The position numbers were made by a program, and so were the translations under genes. Positions 31,386 through 40,475 of a stretch of DNA of 64,000 bases are shown piece after piece. Within the stretch, counting starts at the first letter, position 1. Each line of letters starts with the position of its first letter. Below the pieces are notes generated by a model. That model was not told the origin of the DNA and searched no databases. It saw only the letters and a program-made list of their open reading frames with translations. Source of the DNA: an uncultured Kocuria sp. (GTDB lineage: Bacteria; Actinomycetota; Actinomycetes; Actinomycetales; Micrococcaceae); assembly GCF_947500125.1 (NCBI RefSeq), contig NZ_CANMRA010000006.1:1-64000 (forward strand), in the 5' to 3' direction.

Positions 31386-32614
31386 GAGATCTGTCCTTCG
31401 ATGTTGTCGATCATGCGGTCCCACAGCTCCACGGGGTCCCCGCGGCCGTCCACGATGGCGTTCTCCGTGGTGCCCCAGAAGCTCCACACCGCGCCCATCT
31501 CGGGGATGGCCGGCATGGGCAGGCCGGTCTCGGCGATCTGCGCGTAGGCGGAGCGCAGCGGGTCTCCCTCCATCCGGTCGACCGCCACCGTGCTGGCCGG
31601 GGGCCGGCCCGTGCTCTCGTACAGGGCGGACTGGGTCTCGGGGCGGGTGAGGTAGTTGGCGGCGAAGTCCTGGGCCGCGACCGGGTTCTGCGCGTTGGCG
31701 TTGACGAAGAACGCCTGGACGCCCACGAACGGGCGGGCCTCCTCGTTCCCGGCCGGCGGCACGGGCAGGACGCTCACGTCCATGCCGGCGGCCTCGATGT
31801 CGGCCAGCTCCCACGGCCCGCCCAGGTGGAACGCGGACTGGCCGTTGAGGAAGGACTCCTTGGCGATGTCCGGGGTCATGGACGTGCGCAGGTCCGCGGT
31901 CCACCCGAGTTCGGCGAGATAGCGCGCGAACCGGTGACCCTCTTCGCCGCCCATCGTGAGGTTGCTCGTGTACTCGCCCTCCTCGGTGCGCTCGAACACC
32001 TCCGCTCCGAAGGAGGTCTGCAGGGCGTACAGGTGGTACGGGTCGCCGGTCTCCGGCGACTGGCTGACCGTGAACGGGTACTCGATGCCGCGCTCCTCCA
32101 TGATCCGGTGCCCCTCGGCCCGCAGCTCGTCGAAGGTCGCCGGTTCGGCGGTGGTGAGCTCGTTGTTGCGCAGCAGGGCCACGTTCTCGATCGCGAATGG
32201 CACGCCGTAGCTCACGCCGTTGTAGACGACGGCCGCCCGGGCGTTCTCGGTGAAGTCCTCCGCCCGCTCCCCCAACTCGACGGGGACGACGACGCCGTTG
32301 GCGGCGAGCTGGCCGAGGTTGTCGTGCGGCGAGACGAGGATGTCCGGGGCCTGCCCCGTGGGGGACTGCGAGATGAAGTTGGAGAGCGTCTGCGCGTTGA
32401 CCTCGCGCTGGACGAACTCCACCTCCACCCCGGTGTCGGCGGTGAAGTCCTCCGCGACCTCCTGCAGCACCGGGATCTCGCCGGTGCCGGCCTGGATCTT
32501 GATGCTGCCCGACCCGCCGGCCAGGCCGGCGACCCCGGCCGTGGGCGTCGACGAGCACCCGGCGAGCAGGAGCACGGCACCGACGGCGCAGGCCGCCCGG
32601 TGGATGTGTTTCAT
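31382..32614 (-). CDS. malE: Maltose/maltodextrin-binding lipoprotein
   Basis: A protein of 410 residues with a lipoprotein signal ending in LLAGC (Cys about 20). The mature part is a family 1 extracellular solute-binding protein (QAPDILVSPHDNLGQLAANG, then PFVGVQAFFVNANAQNP). It delivers sugar to MalFG. Second gene in the malK-E-F-G operon. Confidence 0.88.
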   Translation of the reverse strand: MKHIHRAACAVGAVLLLAGCSSTPTAGVAGLAGGSGSIKIQAGTGEIPVLQEVAEDFTADTGVEVEFVQREVNAQTLSNFISQSPTGQAPDILVSPHDNLGQLAANGVVVPVELGERAEDFTENARAAVVYNGVSYGVPFAIENVALLRNNELTTAEPATFDELRAEGHRIMEERGIEYPFTVSQSPETGDPYHLYALQTSFGAEVFERTEEGEYTSNLTMGGEEGHRFARYLAELGWTADLRTSMTPDIAKESFLNGQSAFHLGGPWELADIEAAGMDVSVLPVPPAGNEEARPFVGVQAFFVNANAQNPVAAQDFAANYLTRPETQSALYESTGRPPASTVAVDRMEGDPLRSAYAQIAETGLPMPAIPEMGAVWSFWGTTENAIVDGRGDPVELWDRMIDNIEGQIS

Positions 32615-32671
32615 GGTGTCATTCCTCTGTGTTGTCCTCGGTCACGTGGGAGGTGCTGCGAGCCGGGCGGT

Positions 32672-33811
32672 TCAGTCGGGGAGGCGGTTGCCGGTGGCGG
32701 TGTCGAAGAGGTGGACGTGGGCCAGGTCCGGGGCGACCCAGATGGTGGTCCCGGCCCGCGGCGGGGTGCGGCCCTCGGCGCGGACGATGATCTCGTGGGC
32801 GCCGGCGACGTCCTCCTCCACGGTCCCGGTCGGGTCCACCGTCACGACCGTGTTCGCGGCGGTGACCGGGGCGAGGTGGCCGTAGACGAAGGCGTCGGCC
32901 CCGAGCTCCTCGACCACGTCGGCCTCGATCGGCAGCCCCTGGCCGTCAGCGGCCGGGTGCAGGTCCTCGGGCCGGATCCCGACGGTCACGTGGGTCCCGG
33001 TCAGTCCCTGCTGCTGCTCACGGGTGAGCTCCAGGGACATCGTGCCGAACGTGGCCGCCCCGTGCGTGACGGGCACCCGGAAGAGGTTCATCGCCGGGGA
33101 CCCGATGAACCCGGCCACGAACTCGGTGGCGGGCCGGTCGTAAAGCGCCCGCGGGGTGTCGACCTGCATCAGCAGCCCGTCCTTGAGCACCGCGACCCTA
33201 TCGCCCATGGTCATCGCCTCGACCTGGTCGTGGGTCACGTACACCGTGGTGACGCCGAGCCGGCGGGTCAGCGACGCGATCTGGGTGCGGGTCTGCACCC
33301 GCAGCTTGGCGTCCAGGTTGGACAGCGGCTCGTCCATCAGGAACACCTGCGGGGAGCGCACGATGGCCCGGCCCATGGCCACCCGCTGGCGCTGGCCACC
33401 GGAGAGGGCCTTGGGCTTGCGGTCGAGGTAGTCGGTGAGGTCCAGGATCTTCGCCGCCTCCTCCACCCTGCTCCGGCGTTCCTCGGCGGAGATCTTGGCG
33501 ATCTTCAGGGCGAAGCCCATGTTCTCCGACACGGTCATGTGCGGGTAGAGGGCGTAGTTCTGGAAAACCATCGCGATGTCGCGGTCCCGGGAGGGGACGT
33601 CGGTGACGTCGCGGTCCCCGATGTAGATGTTGCCCCCGGTGACCTCTTCGAGGCCGGCGAGCATCCGCAGAGTGGTGGACTTCCCGCACCCGGAGGGTCC
33701 CACGAGGACGAGGAACTCCCCGTCGGCGATGTCCAGGTTCAGGTCGGTGACGGAGGGGCGCTCGGCCCCGGGGTACTGGCAGGTCACGTCGGCGTAGCGC
33801 ACGGAGGACAT
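32672..33811 (-). CDS. malK: Sugar ABC importer ATPase, MalK/UgpC type
   Basis: A protein of 379 residues. Walker A GPSGCGKSTTLRML, signature LSGGQRQRVAMGRAIV and Walker B VFLMDEPLSNLD are intact. The C-terminal 140 residues form the OB-fold regulatory domain of MalK-type ATPases (VTVGIRPEDL). It heads the operon, and having a dedicated ATPase here suggests a self-contained importer, though such ATPases often serve several importers. Confidence 0.9.
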   Translation of the reverse strand: MSSVRYADVTCQYPGAERPSVTDLNLDIADGEFLVLVGPSGCGKSTTLRMLAGLEEVTGGNIYIGDRDVTDVPSRDRDIAMVFQNYALYPHMTVSENMGFALKIAKISAEERRSRVEEAAKILDLTDYLDRKPKALSGGQRQRVAMGRAIVRSPQVFLMDEPLSNLDAKLRVQTRTQIASLTRRLGVTTVYVTHDQVEAMTMGDRVAVLKDGLLMQVDTPRALYDRPATEFVAGFIGSPAMNLFRVPVTHGAATFGTMSLELTREQQQGLTGTHVTVGIRPEDLHPAADGQGLPIEADVVEELGADAFVYGHLAPVTAANTVVTVDPTGTVEEDVAGAHEIIVRAEGRTPPRAGTTIWVAPDLAHVHLFDTATGNRLPD

Positions 33812-33939
33812 GGTGGGTGGTTCCTTTCAGGATCCCGCGGACGTCCCCGCGCCGGCGGAGCTCGGAGAGGGAGGACGCGGCAGGAGCTCGGGACGGTCCG
33901 GCCGGGAGGGCTGCCCACCCGAAGGTGAGTTGGCTCACT

Positions 33940-33968
33940 ACTGTAAGCGCTACCACAATGGGTGTCCA
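33940..33968 (-). promoter_or_regulatory. Candidate malK promoter with LacI-type operator
   Basis: The minus strand has -35 TGGACA (33963-33968), a 17-base spacer and -10 TACAGT (33940-33945). The palindromic core AGCGCT (33946-33951) adjoins the -10, as expected for a LacI-family operator centred on a CpG-type core. Confidence 0.6.
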
Positions 33969-34009
33969 GACCCCTGGCGAAGTTCAGTTCTGCGGTCAAA
34001 GGAATGTGA

Positions 34010-34019
34010 TAGCGCTTCC
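34010..34019 (+). promoter_or_regulatory. Second LacI-type operator before the GH13 gene
   Basis: TAGCGCTTCC repeats the AGCGCT core (34011-34016) about 65 bases from the first copy and 30-40 bases before the glucosidase start. Paired sites would allow joint control of the divergent operons by the LacI regulator at 35740. Confidence 0.5.
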
Positions 34020-34051
34020 AGTTCGCCGTGATCGGCCGTACGATGGAGCGC

Positions 34052-35779
34052 ATGTCGACGACCTACGGTGCGCTGCAGTCACTGCGCCTCACTCCCGTCC
34101 ACGACCGCGACCAGGAACCGAAGTGGTGGCGGTCCTCGGTGATCTACCAGGTGTATCCCCGCTCGTTCCGGGACCTCGACGGGGACGGCGTCGGCGACCT
34201 CGCCGGCATCACCGCCGAGCTGGGACAGCTGGCGGAGCTGGAGATAGACGCGCTCTGGCTCTCCCCCTTCTATCCGTCCCCGCAGCTCGACGGCGGCTAC
34301 GACGTGAGCGACTACTGCGACGTCGACCCCGCCCTCGGCACCCTGGCGGACTTCGACGCGCTCGTGGCGGCCGCGGAGGCGCTGTCCGTGCGGGTGATCA
34401 TCGACCTGGTGCCCAACCACTGCTCGCAGGAGCACGCCCTGTTCCGGCAGGCCCTCGCGGCGGGTCCCGGCGCCCCGGCGCGCGAGCTGTTCGTCTTCCG
34501 GGACGGCCGGGGCCAGTCCGGGCAGCTTCCCCCCAACAACTGGCAGTCCCACTTCGGCGGCCCGGCCTGGACCCGGGTGACCGAGCCCGACGGTCAGCCC
34601 GGCCAGTGGTACCTGCACCTTTTCGACTCCTCGCAGCCCGACTTCAACTGGGACCACGAGCTCGTCCGGCAGGAGTTCGATCGGGTGCTGCGCTTCTGGC
34701 TGGACCGCGGCGTCGCCGGCTTCCGGGTGGACGTGGCGCACGCCCTCGTCAAGGCGGAGGGCCTCCCCGACTGGGACGGACGGGCCGACGGGGGCAGCAT
34801 CCCCGGCTATCCCTTCACGGACGCCCCGATGTTCGGGCAGCCGCAGATCCACGACATCTTCCGCCGCTGGCGCGAGGTCCTCGCGGAGTACCCCGGCGAG
34901 CGGATCCTCTGCGCCGAGGCGAGCGTGGACCCGCTCGACCGCCTGGCCGACTGGGTGCGCCCCGACCAGATGCACCAGACCTTCAACTTCTCCTACCTGG
35001 CGGCCCCCTGGGACGCGACGGAGCTGCGCCGGATCATCACCTCCTCCCTCGAGGCGTTCGACGCGGTCGGGGCCCCCACCACGTGGGTGCTGTCCAACCA
35101 CGACGTCGTGCGGCACACGACCCGCCTCGCGCTGACCGCGGACTCCCCGCGCCCGGGCGACGGCCGCGGGCCCGAGGACGAGCAGCCGGACCACGTGCTG
35201 GGCACGCGGCGGGCGCGCGCCGCGTCCCTGCTCATGCTCGGCCTGCCGGGCGGCGTGTACCTGTACCAGGGGGAGGAGCTGGGACTGCCCGACCACACGA
35301 CCCTCCCCCACGACGTCCGCCAGGACCCGACCTACCACCGCACCGGCGGGGACCGGCTCGGCCGCGACGGCTGCCGGGTGCCGCTGCCCTGGACCAGCAC
35401 CGGGGCGTCCCTGGGCTACAGCGCCACGGGCGAGGCCTGGCTCCCGCAGCCCCCGGGCTGGGCGGAGCTCTCGCGCGAGGCGCAGCGCCACGACCCGGCG
35501 TCCACGCTGTCCCTCTACCGCTCCGCGCTGGCGCTGCGGCGGGAGCACGGGCTCGGATCGGGGTCCCTCGCCTGGGCGGAGGACCTCACGGGCCCGGACT
35601 GTCTCGGGCTCGTGAACAACGGCGTCCTGGTGCTGCTGAACACGGGGGCCGCCCCGGTCGAGCTGCCGGACCTGCCGATCCTGCTCCGCAGCGGGCCCCG
35701 GACGTCCACGCCGCATATCCTGAACCCGGAGGAGTGCATATGGCTGCGAACGGAGGACCCCGGGGTGACACAGAGGTGA
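34052..35779 (+). CDS. GH13 alpha-glucosidase (exo- or oligo-1,6-type)
   Basis: A protein of about 575 residues. GH13 motifs: YQVYPRSFRDLDGDGVGDL near the N-terminus, DLVPNH, GFRVDVAH (nucleophile Asp), ILCAEAS (acid/base Glu) and VLSNHD (third carboxylate). This set is typical of intracellular alpha-glucosidases that split maltose or isomaltose; there is no signal peptide. The ATG at 34052 is my choice; ATG 34043 and GTG 34028 are in the same frame. It overlaps lacI by 40 bases. Confidence 0.88.
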   Translation: MSTTYGALQSLRLTPVHDRDQEPKWWRSSVIYQVYPRSFRDLDGDGVGDLAGITAELGQLAELEIDALWLSPFYPSPQLDGGYDVSDYCDVDPALGTLADFDALVAAAEALSVRVIIDLVPNHCSQEHALFRQALAAGPGAPARELFVFRDGRGQSGQLPPNNWQSHFGGPAWTRVTEPDGQPGQWYLHLFDSSQPDFNWDHELVRQEFDRVLRFWLDRGVAGFRVDVAHALVKAEGLPDWDGRADGGSIPGYPFTDAPMFGQPQIHDIFRRWREVLAEYPGERILCAEASVDPLDRLADWVRPDQMHQTFNFSYLAAPWDATELRRIITSSLEAFDAVGAPTTWVLSNHDVVRHTTRLALTADSPRPGDGRGPEDEQPDHVLGTRRARAASLLMLGLPGGVYLYQGEELGLPDHTTLPHDVRQDPTYHRTGGDRLGRDGCRVPLPWTSTGASLGYSATGEAWLPQPPGWAELSREAQRHDPASTLSLYRSALALRREHGLGSGSLAWAEDLTGPDCLGLVNNGVLVLLNTGAAPVELPDLPILLRSGPRTSTPHILNPEECIWLRTEDPGVTQR

Positions 35780-36789
35780 ATCCACCCCGGCTCCAGGACG
35801 TCGCCGCGCGGGCGGGCGTGTCCACCGCGACCGTCTCCCGGGCGCTCAGCGGCAAGGGGCACGTGTCGCCCCGCGCCCGGGCCCGGGTCCGGCAGGCCGC
35901 GCAGGAGCTGGGGTTCGTCGTGTCCTACCACGCCTCGAGCCTGGCGAGCGGCCGGAGCCGCAACATCGGGGTGGTCCTCCCCCACGTCGACCGGTGGTAC
36001 TTCTCCACCGTCCTCGAGGGAGTGGCCGGCGCGCTCATGGAGGCCGGGTACGACCTGACCCTCTACAACTTCGAGGGGGACCGCTACCGGGAGACCGTGC
36101 TGACCGACTTCCTGCTGCGCAAGCGGCTGGACGCGGCCGTGGCGGTCTCCCTGCACCTGGACCCGGCGGAGACGGAGCAGCTGTTCTCCGCCGGCATCCC
36201 CCTCGTCGGGGTCGGGGGCCCGCTGGTGGGCGCGCCCACCATCAGCATCGACGACCTCGACGTCGGGCGCCGCGCGACACAGCACCTGATCGGGCTGGGC
36301 CACCGTCGGATCGCGCATCTCGGCGGGGCCGAGGAGGGCAGGCGCTACTTCCCCATGTCCAGCAACCGCCGGGACGGCTGGGAACAGGCGATGGCGGACG
36401 CCGGGCTGCCCGTACAGCCCGCGTGGTCGCTCATCGCGGACTACACGTTCACCGACGCGTACCAGCAGGCCAAGAACCTCCTGGCGGACCCCGCCGACCG
36501 TCCGACCGCCCTCTTCGCCTCGTCCGACGAGATGGCGGCCGGAACGATCCTGGCGGCGCGGGACCTCGGCCTCACCGTGCCCGGGGACCTGTCCGTCATC
36601 GGCGTCGACGCCCATCCCATCGGGGAGGCCTTCGGTCTGACGACCCTGGACCAGCACGCGCGGCAGCAGGGCACCCGCGCTGTCGAGCGGCTCCTCGAGC
36701 ACCTGGCCGGAGGCTCCGGCGAGCCGTCGAACGAGCTCTTCCCGGCCCACTTCGTCGTCCGCTCCTCCACCGGCCCGGTCCCGGCCTGA
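35740..36789 (+). CDS. LacI-family regulator of the maltodextrin locus
   Basis: A protein of 349 residues. The helix-turn-helix and hinge are LQDVAARAGVSTATVSRALS. The effector domain is of periplasmic-binding-protein type (NIGVVLPHVDRWYF...VIGVDAHPIGEAFGLTTLDQ). The ATG at 35740 follows GGAGGAG, even though this lies within the end of the glucosidase gene. It probably represses both mal operons through the AGCGCT sites until maltose or a derivative binds. Confidence 0.88.
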   Translation: MAANGGPRGDTEVNPPRLQDVAARAGVSTATVSRALSGKGHVSPRARARVRQAAQELGFVVSYHASSLASGRSRNIGVVLPHVDRWYFSTVLEGVAGALMEAGYDLTLYNFEGDRYRETVLTDFLLRKRLDAAVAVSLHLDPAETEQLFSAGIPLVGVGGPLVGAPTISIDDLDVGRRATQHLIGLGHRRIAHLGGAEEGRRYFPMSSNRRDGWEQAMADAGLPVQPAWSLIADYTFTDAYQQAKNLLADPADRPTALFASSDEMAAGTILAARDLGLTVPGDLSVIGVDAHPIGEAFGLTTLDQHARQQGTRAVERLLEHLAGGSGEPSNELFPAHFVVRSSTGPVPA

Positions 36790-36797
36790 GCTGCTCC

Positions 36798-36816
36798 GGC
36801 GGCCGTCACGGCCGCC
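36798..36816 (+). terminator. Terminator-like hairpin after lacI
   Basis: GGCGGCCG-TCA-CGGCCGCC is a perfect 8-bp stem with a three-base loop, starting nine bases after the lacI stop. CGTTCC follows, without a T-run. Confidence 0.6.
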
Positions 36817-36898
36817 CGTTCCCCGGCCCGGCGCCGGCCGCTGCGCCCCGTCCACCGCCCCCACCCCTCACACCTCGAGACCCCAGGAGAGTGCACGG

Positions 36899-38776
36899 AT
36901 GACCACCGGACGGCCGACCACCAGGACGAGGACCGACTGCGGAAGAGCCATGACGAGCCGGCTCTGGGACCAGCCCCATCACGACGGGTCGGCGATGTAC
37001 GTGTCGAACCCCTTTCCGGAGCTGGGCGAGACCGTCACGATGTTCCTGCGCGTCCCCCGGGCCAGCGGAGTCACCCAGGCCCTCCTGCGGGTGTGCATCG
37101 ACGGGGAACAGGCCCTGATCGGGACAAGAACGGACCGCCAGGACGACCACGAGTTCTGGTTGCGGGCAGACGTCCGGGTGGAGAACCCGGTGGTGAACTA
37201 CCGCTGGCTGCTCGACGGGGGCCCTGGCGCCTACCAGTGGCTCAACGGAACAGGTCTGCACACCCGTGACGTCACCGATGCTTCCGACTTCCGCATCACC
37301 ACACACGCCCCGCCCCCAGGGTGGGCCGGTGACGCGGTCCTGTACCAGATCTTTCCCGACCGGTTCGCGAAGTCCACCGACCGGCCGGCGCCCGAGTGGG
37401 CTGTCGCCGAGGAGTGGGACAGCGAGGTCATCGGCCGCGGGCCGGAGACGCCCTACCAGTACTACGGCGGAGACCTCGACGGGATCGTCGCCCATCTGGA
37501 CCACATCGCCTCGCTCGGTGCGAACACGATCTATCTCACTCCCACGTTCCCTGCGCGGTCCAACCACCGCTATGACGCGTCCAGCTTCGACCACGTGGAT
37601 CCGCTGCTCGGCGGGGACGCCGCCCTGAGCCGCCTGTCGGACGCCGTGCACGCCCGGAGCATGCATCTGCTCGGGGACCTCACGACGAACCACTGCGGCG
37701 ATGCCCACGAATGGTTCAGAACCGCGGTCGAGGACCCGCACAGCCCGGAAGCCGGCTTCTTCCTCTTCACCGAACATCCCGACGAGTACGTGTGCTGGTT
37801 CGGGCACACGTCGCTTCCCAAGTTCGACCACAGCAACCCCGAACTGCGGCGACGCCTCTACGAGGGCCCGGACTCCGTGGTGGCCCGCTGGCTGGGACCG
37901 CACGCCCTGGACGGATGGCGCATCGACGTCGCCAACATGACGGGACGGCACGGCGCCACCGACCTCAATCACCCGGTCTCGACCACGCTGCGCAGGACGA
38001 TGGCCGAGGCCGATCCGGAGTCCCTGCTGCTGGCCGAGCACAGCCATGACGCATCCCAGGACCTGCAGGTCGATGGCTGGCACGGCGTCATGAACTACGC
38101 CGGATTCACCCGCCCCGTGTGGCAGTGGTTGAAGCCGGCCTCCCCCGTGTCGTTCGAGCCGGGACCTTTCACGGCCGTTCCGCGACTTCCGGGAGCGGAC
38201 GTGGTCGGCTCGATGCGGGATTTCGCGGCTGCCGCCCCGTGGCGGGCCACCGCACACGCCCTCAACCTGGTCGGCTCCCACGACACCATGCGGATCAGCA
38301 CCATGCTCGGCGACCGGCGGCTGGTGACCGTGGCGTTCGGCCTGCTGGCCACCATGCCCGGCATCCCCATGCTCTGGGCAGGGGACGAGATCGGCCAGGA
38401 GGGCGTGAACGGTGAGGACGGTCGCCGCCCCTTCCCCTGGGGCGACACCAGCGGATGGGACCACGAGCGGCTCGCCACCACACGAGCTCTTCTCGGCGCA
38501 CGCCACCGGTCCGTGGCCCTCCGCCACGGTGGGCTGCGATGGCTCACCGTCGGGGAGGACGCCTTCACCTTTCTGCGGGAGTCCCCCGGTGAGACCGTGC
38601 TCGTCCACGCCGCACGCGCCGGCCACGCCCCTGTCCGGTTGCCCGCACGGACCGTCGGCACCCACCTCACCGGCCTCGCCGGCACCCCGGACCTGCACGC
38701 GGACACCGATGCCATGATCACCCTGCCCGGCGCTGGACCGGCGTTCTCCGTGTGGCTCTGCGCCCCGCTCGACTGA
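36899..38776 (+). CDS. GH13 maltodextrin glucosidase / neopullulanase-like enzyme
   Basis: A protein of 625 residues. An N-terminal beta-sandwich (about 30-130) precedes the barrel. Motifs are VLYQIFPDRFA, DLTTNHCG, GWRIDVANMTG (nucleophile Asp), LLLAEHSHD (acid/base Glu) and LVGSHDT. The layout fits cyclomaltodextrinase/neopullulanase or MalZ-like enzymes that cut maltodextrins inside the cell. Its codon use is a little less GC-biased than its neighbours', hinting at separate acquisition. The ATG follows AGGAGAG. Confidence 0.87.
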   Translation: MTTGRPTTRTRTDCGRAMTSRLWDQPHHDGSAMYVSNPFPELGETVTMFLRVPRASGVTQALLRVCIDGEQALIGTRTDRQDDHEFWLRADVRVENPVVNYRWLLDGGPGAYQWLNGTGLHTRDVTDASDFRITTHAPPPGWAGDAVLYQIFPDRFAKSTDRPAPEWAVAEEWDSEVIGRGPETPYQYYGGDLDGIVAHLDHIASLGANTIYLTPTFPARSNHRYDASSFDHVDPLLGGDAALSRLSDAVHARSMHLLGDLTTNHCGDAHEWFRTAVEDPHSPEAGFFLFTEHPDEYVCWFGHTSLPKFDHSNPELRRRLYEGPDSVVARWLGPHALDGWRIDVANMTGRHGATDLNHPVSTTLRRTMAEADPESLLLAEHSHDASQDLQVDGWHGVMNYAGFTRPVWQWLKPASPVSFEPGPFTAVPRLPGADVVGSMRDFAAAAPWRATAHALNLVGSHDTMRISTMLGDRRLVTVAFGLLATMPGIPMLWAGDEIGQEGVNGEDGRRPFPWGDTSGWDHERLATTRALLGARHRSVALRHGGLRWLTVGEDAFTFLRESPGETVLVHAARAGHAPVRLPARTVGTHLTGLAGTPDLHADTDAMITLPGAGPAFSVWLCAPLD

Positions 38777-38792
38777 TCCCCACGGTCCCCGG

Positions 38793-38827
38793 CCCGCGCC
38801 GGGGGCGGGACGTGCCTCCGGCGCGGG
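38793..38827. terminator. Bidirectional terminator between convergent genes
   Basis: A perfect 10-bp stem (CCCGCGCCGG with its complement) has a 15-base loop. It is placed between the GH13 enzyme and the molybdoprotein gene, which end toward each other. Confidence 0.6.
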
Positions 38828-38899
38828 GCGCCCCCGCGGCTTCGATCGGGCGGGTCCATCGGCCCGCAGAGGCGCGGCACCGCGGTGGCACGCCACGGA

Positions 38900-40462
38900 T
38901 CAGGCCACGGTGAACGTCCGCTCGTGCCACCCGGAGGCGCCGTTCGGGGCGGGCGGCGCCTGCTCGGCGGTCTGGACGGTCCCGTCCCGGTCGACGGCCC
39001 GCACCCGCGCGGTGTGCTGACCGCTGGACAGCTCCGGGCGCAGCACCCACTGCCGCCACGTGTCGTCGGAGGGCACCTCGCCCAGGTCGGCCTCCTGCCA
39101 CGGACCCCCGTCCACGCTGACCTGCACCGCCGCGATCCCGGTGTCCTGGGCCCACGCGGTGCCCGCGAGCACGACCGCCCCGGCGTCCACGCGGCCCCCG
39201 GCGCGCGGGACCTCGATCCGGGACGCGGTCTTGATCGGCCCGAGCGCCGACCACCCGCGCGGGGTCCAGTAGCCCTCGTCGCGGTCGAACCGGGTGACCT
39301 CCAGGTCCACCAGCCACTTGGTGGCGGAGACGTAGCCGTAGAGCCCGGACACCACCATGCGCACCGGATAGCCGTGCTCGAACGGCAGCGGCTCCCCGTT
39401 CATGGTCACCGCCACCAGGGAGTCGCGGCCCGGGTCCAGCAGCGCGTCGAGGGGGGTGCCGGCGGTGAACCCGTCCTCGGAGGTCGAGAGCACCATGTCC
39501 GCGTCCGCCTGCACCCCGGCCTCGGCGAGCAGCTCCCGGACGGGCACCCCCGTCCACACCGCGTTGCCCACGAGGTCCCCGCCCACGGTGTTGGACACGC
39601 AGGCCAGCGTCACCACGTGCTCGGCGAGCGGGCGCGCGACGAGCTCCTCGAAGCCGAGCTCGATCTCGCGGTCCACCATGCCGTGGATCCGCAGCCGCCA
39701 GTCCGCGACGTCGATGCGGGGGACGCTCAGCGCCGTGTCGATGCGGTAGAAGTCGTCGGCGGGCGTGAGCCAGGGCTCCACGCCCTCGATGCCGAGATCG
39801 GCGCCCGCGGGGATCGGGTCGCGCACCGCGGGCGGGGGGATCCGGAGCAGGTCGCGCGCCGCGGGGACCCGCGCGGCCGCGGCGGAGGCCCAGCGTCCCG
39901 CGACGCCGGCGGCGGCGCCCAGCACGGCGACGGCCGCGGAGGCCCGGACGAAGCCGCGGCGGTCGAGCTCCGGCGCGGACCGCGGGGAGGGACCGGTCCG
40001 GCGGGTGAGCACCGTCAGGAACAGCGCCCCGGCCGCCGTGCCGACGACGACGGGGACCGTGTCCGCCACGGTCGGCCCCGCCCGCGTGAGCACCGCCAGC
40101 AGCCCGAGGAGCCCCAGCACGCCGAGCAGCACCGTGCCCATCGGAGGGTTGGCGCGCTGCGCCGCCCCGATGCCCGCACCGACCGCCACGAGCCCGGCGG
40201 CCATGACGAGCAGGAGCACCAGCTTGTCCGCGGTGCCGAAGAGGGCGATCGCCGCGTCCTTGACCGGGGCGGGGACGGCGTCCACGATCACCCCGCCCAC
40301 CGCCGTGAGGGGCGCGCCGACCGGCCCGGTCACCCAGGCCAGCAGCTCGGCCAGGCCCACGGCGAGAGCGGTCGCGGCGACGCCCGCGAGGATCCAGGGG
40401 CCGAGGTCGGCGGGGGCCCGTCGTCGTCGCCCGGTGTCCGGACGGTCCGCGGTGGAGGTCAT
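38900..40462 (-). CDS. Membrane-fused sulfite-oxidase-family molybdoprotein
   Basis: A protein of 520 residues. The first 170 hold about five membrane helices. A Tat-like RRGFVRASAA stretch and a helix lie near 170-190. The rest is a sulfite-oxidase-type molybdopterin domain plus a Mo-co dimerisation domain. VTLACVSNTVGG supplies the molybdenum-ligand cysteine. No heme domain is seen. It could reduce or oxidise a small S- or N-oxide at the outer face; the substrate is unknown. It is 13 bases from the end of the ArsA-like gene. Confidence 0.85.
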   Translation of the reverse strand: MTSTADRPDTGRRRRAPADLGPWILAGVAATALAVGLAELLAWVTGPVGAPLTAVGGVIVDAVPAPVKDAAIALFGTADKLVLLLVMAAGLVAVGAGIGAAQRANPPMGTVLLGVLGLLGLLAVLTRAGPTVADTVPVVVGTAAGALFLTVLTRRTGPSPRSAPELDRRGFVRASAAVAVLGAAAGVAGRWASAAAARVPAARDLLRIPPPAVRDPIPAGADLGIEGVEPWLTPADDFYRIDTALSVPRIDVADWRLRIHGMVDREIELGFEELVARPLAEHVVTLACVSNTVGGDLVGNAVWTGVPVRELLAEAGVQADADMVLSTSEDGFTAGTPLDALLDPGRDSLVAVTMNGEPLPFEHGYPVRMVVSGLYGYVSATKWLVDLEVTRFDRDEGYWTPRGWSALGPIKTASRIEVPRAGGRVDAGAVVLAGTAWAQDTGIAAVQVSVDGGPWQEADLGEVPSDDTWRQWVLRPELSSGQHTARVRAVDRDGTVQTAEQAPPAPNGASGWHERTFTVA

Positions 40463-40475
40463 GCGCGTCAGCGTG

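Noticed and set aside
36899-38776. Recent horizontal transfer of the second GH13 gene
   Set aside because: Codon use looks only mildly different by eye and there are no mobile-element marks, so the case is too weak to claim.
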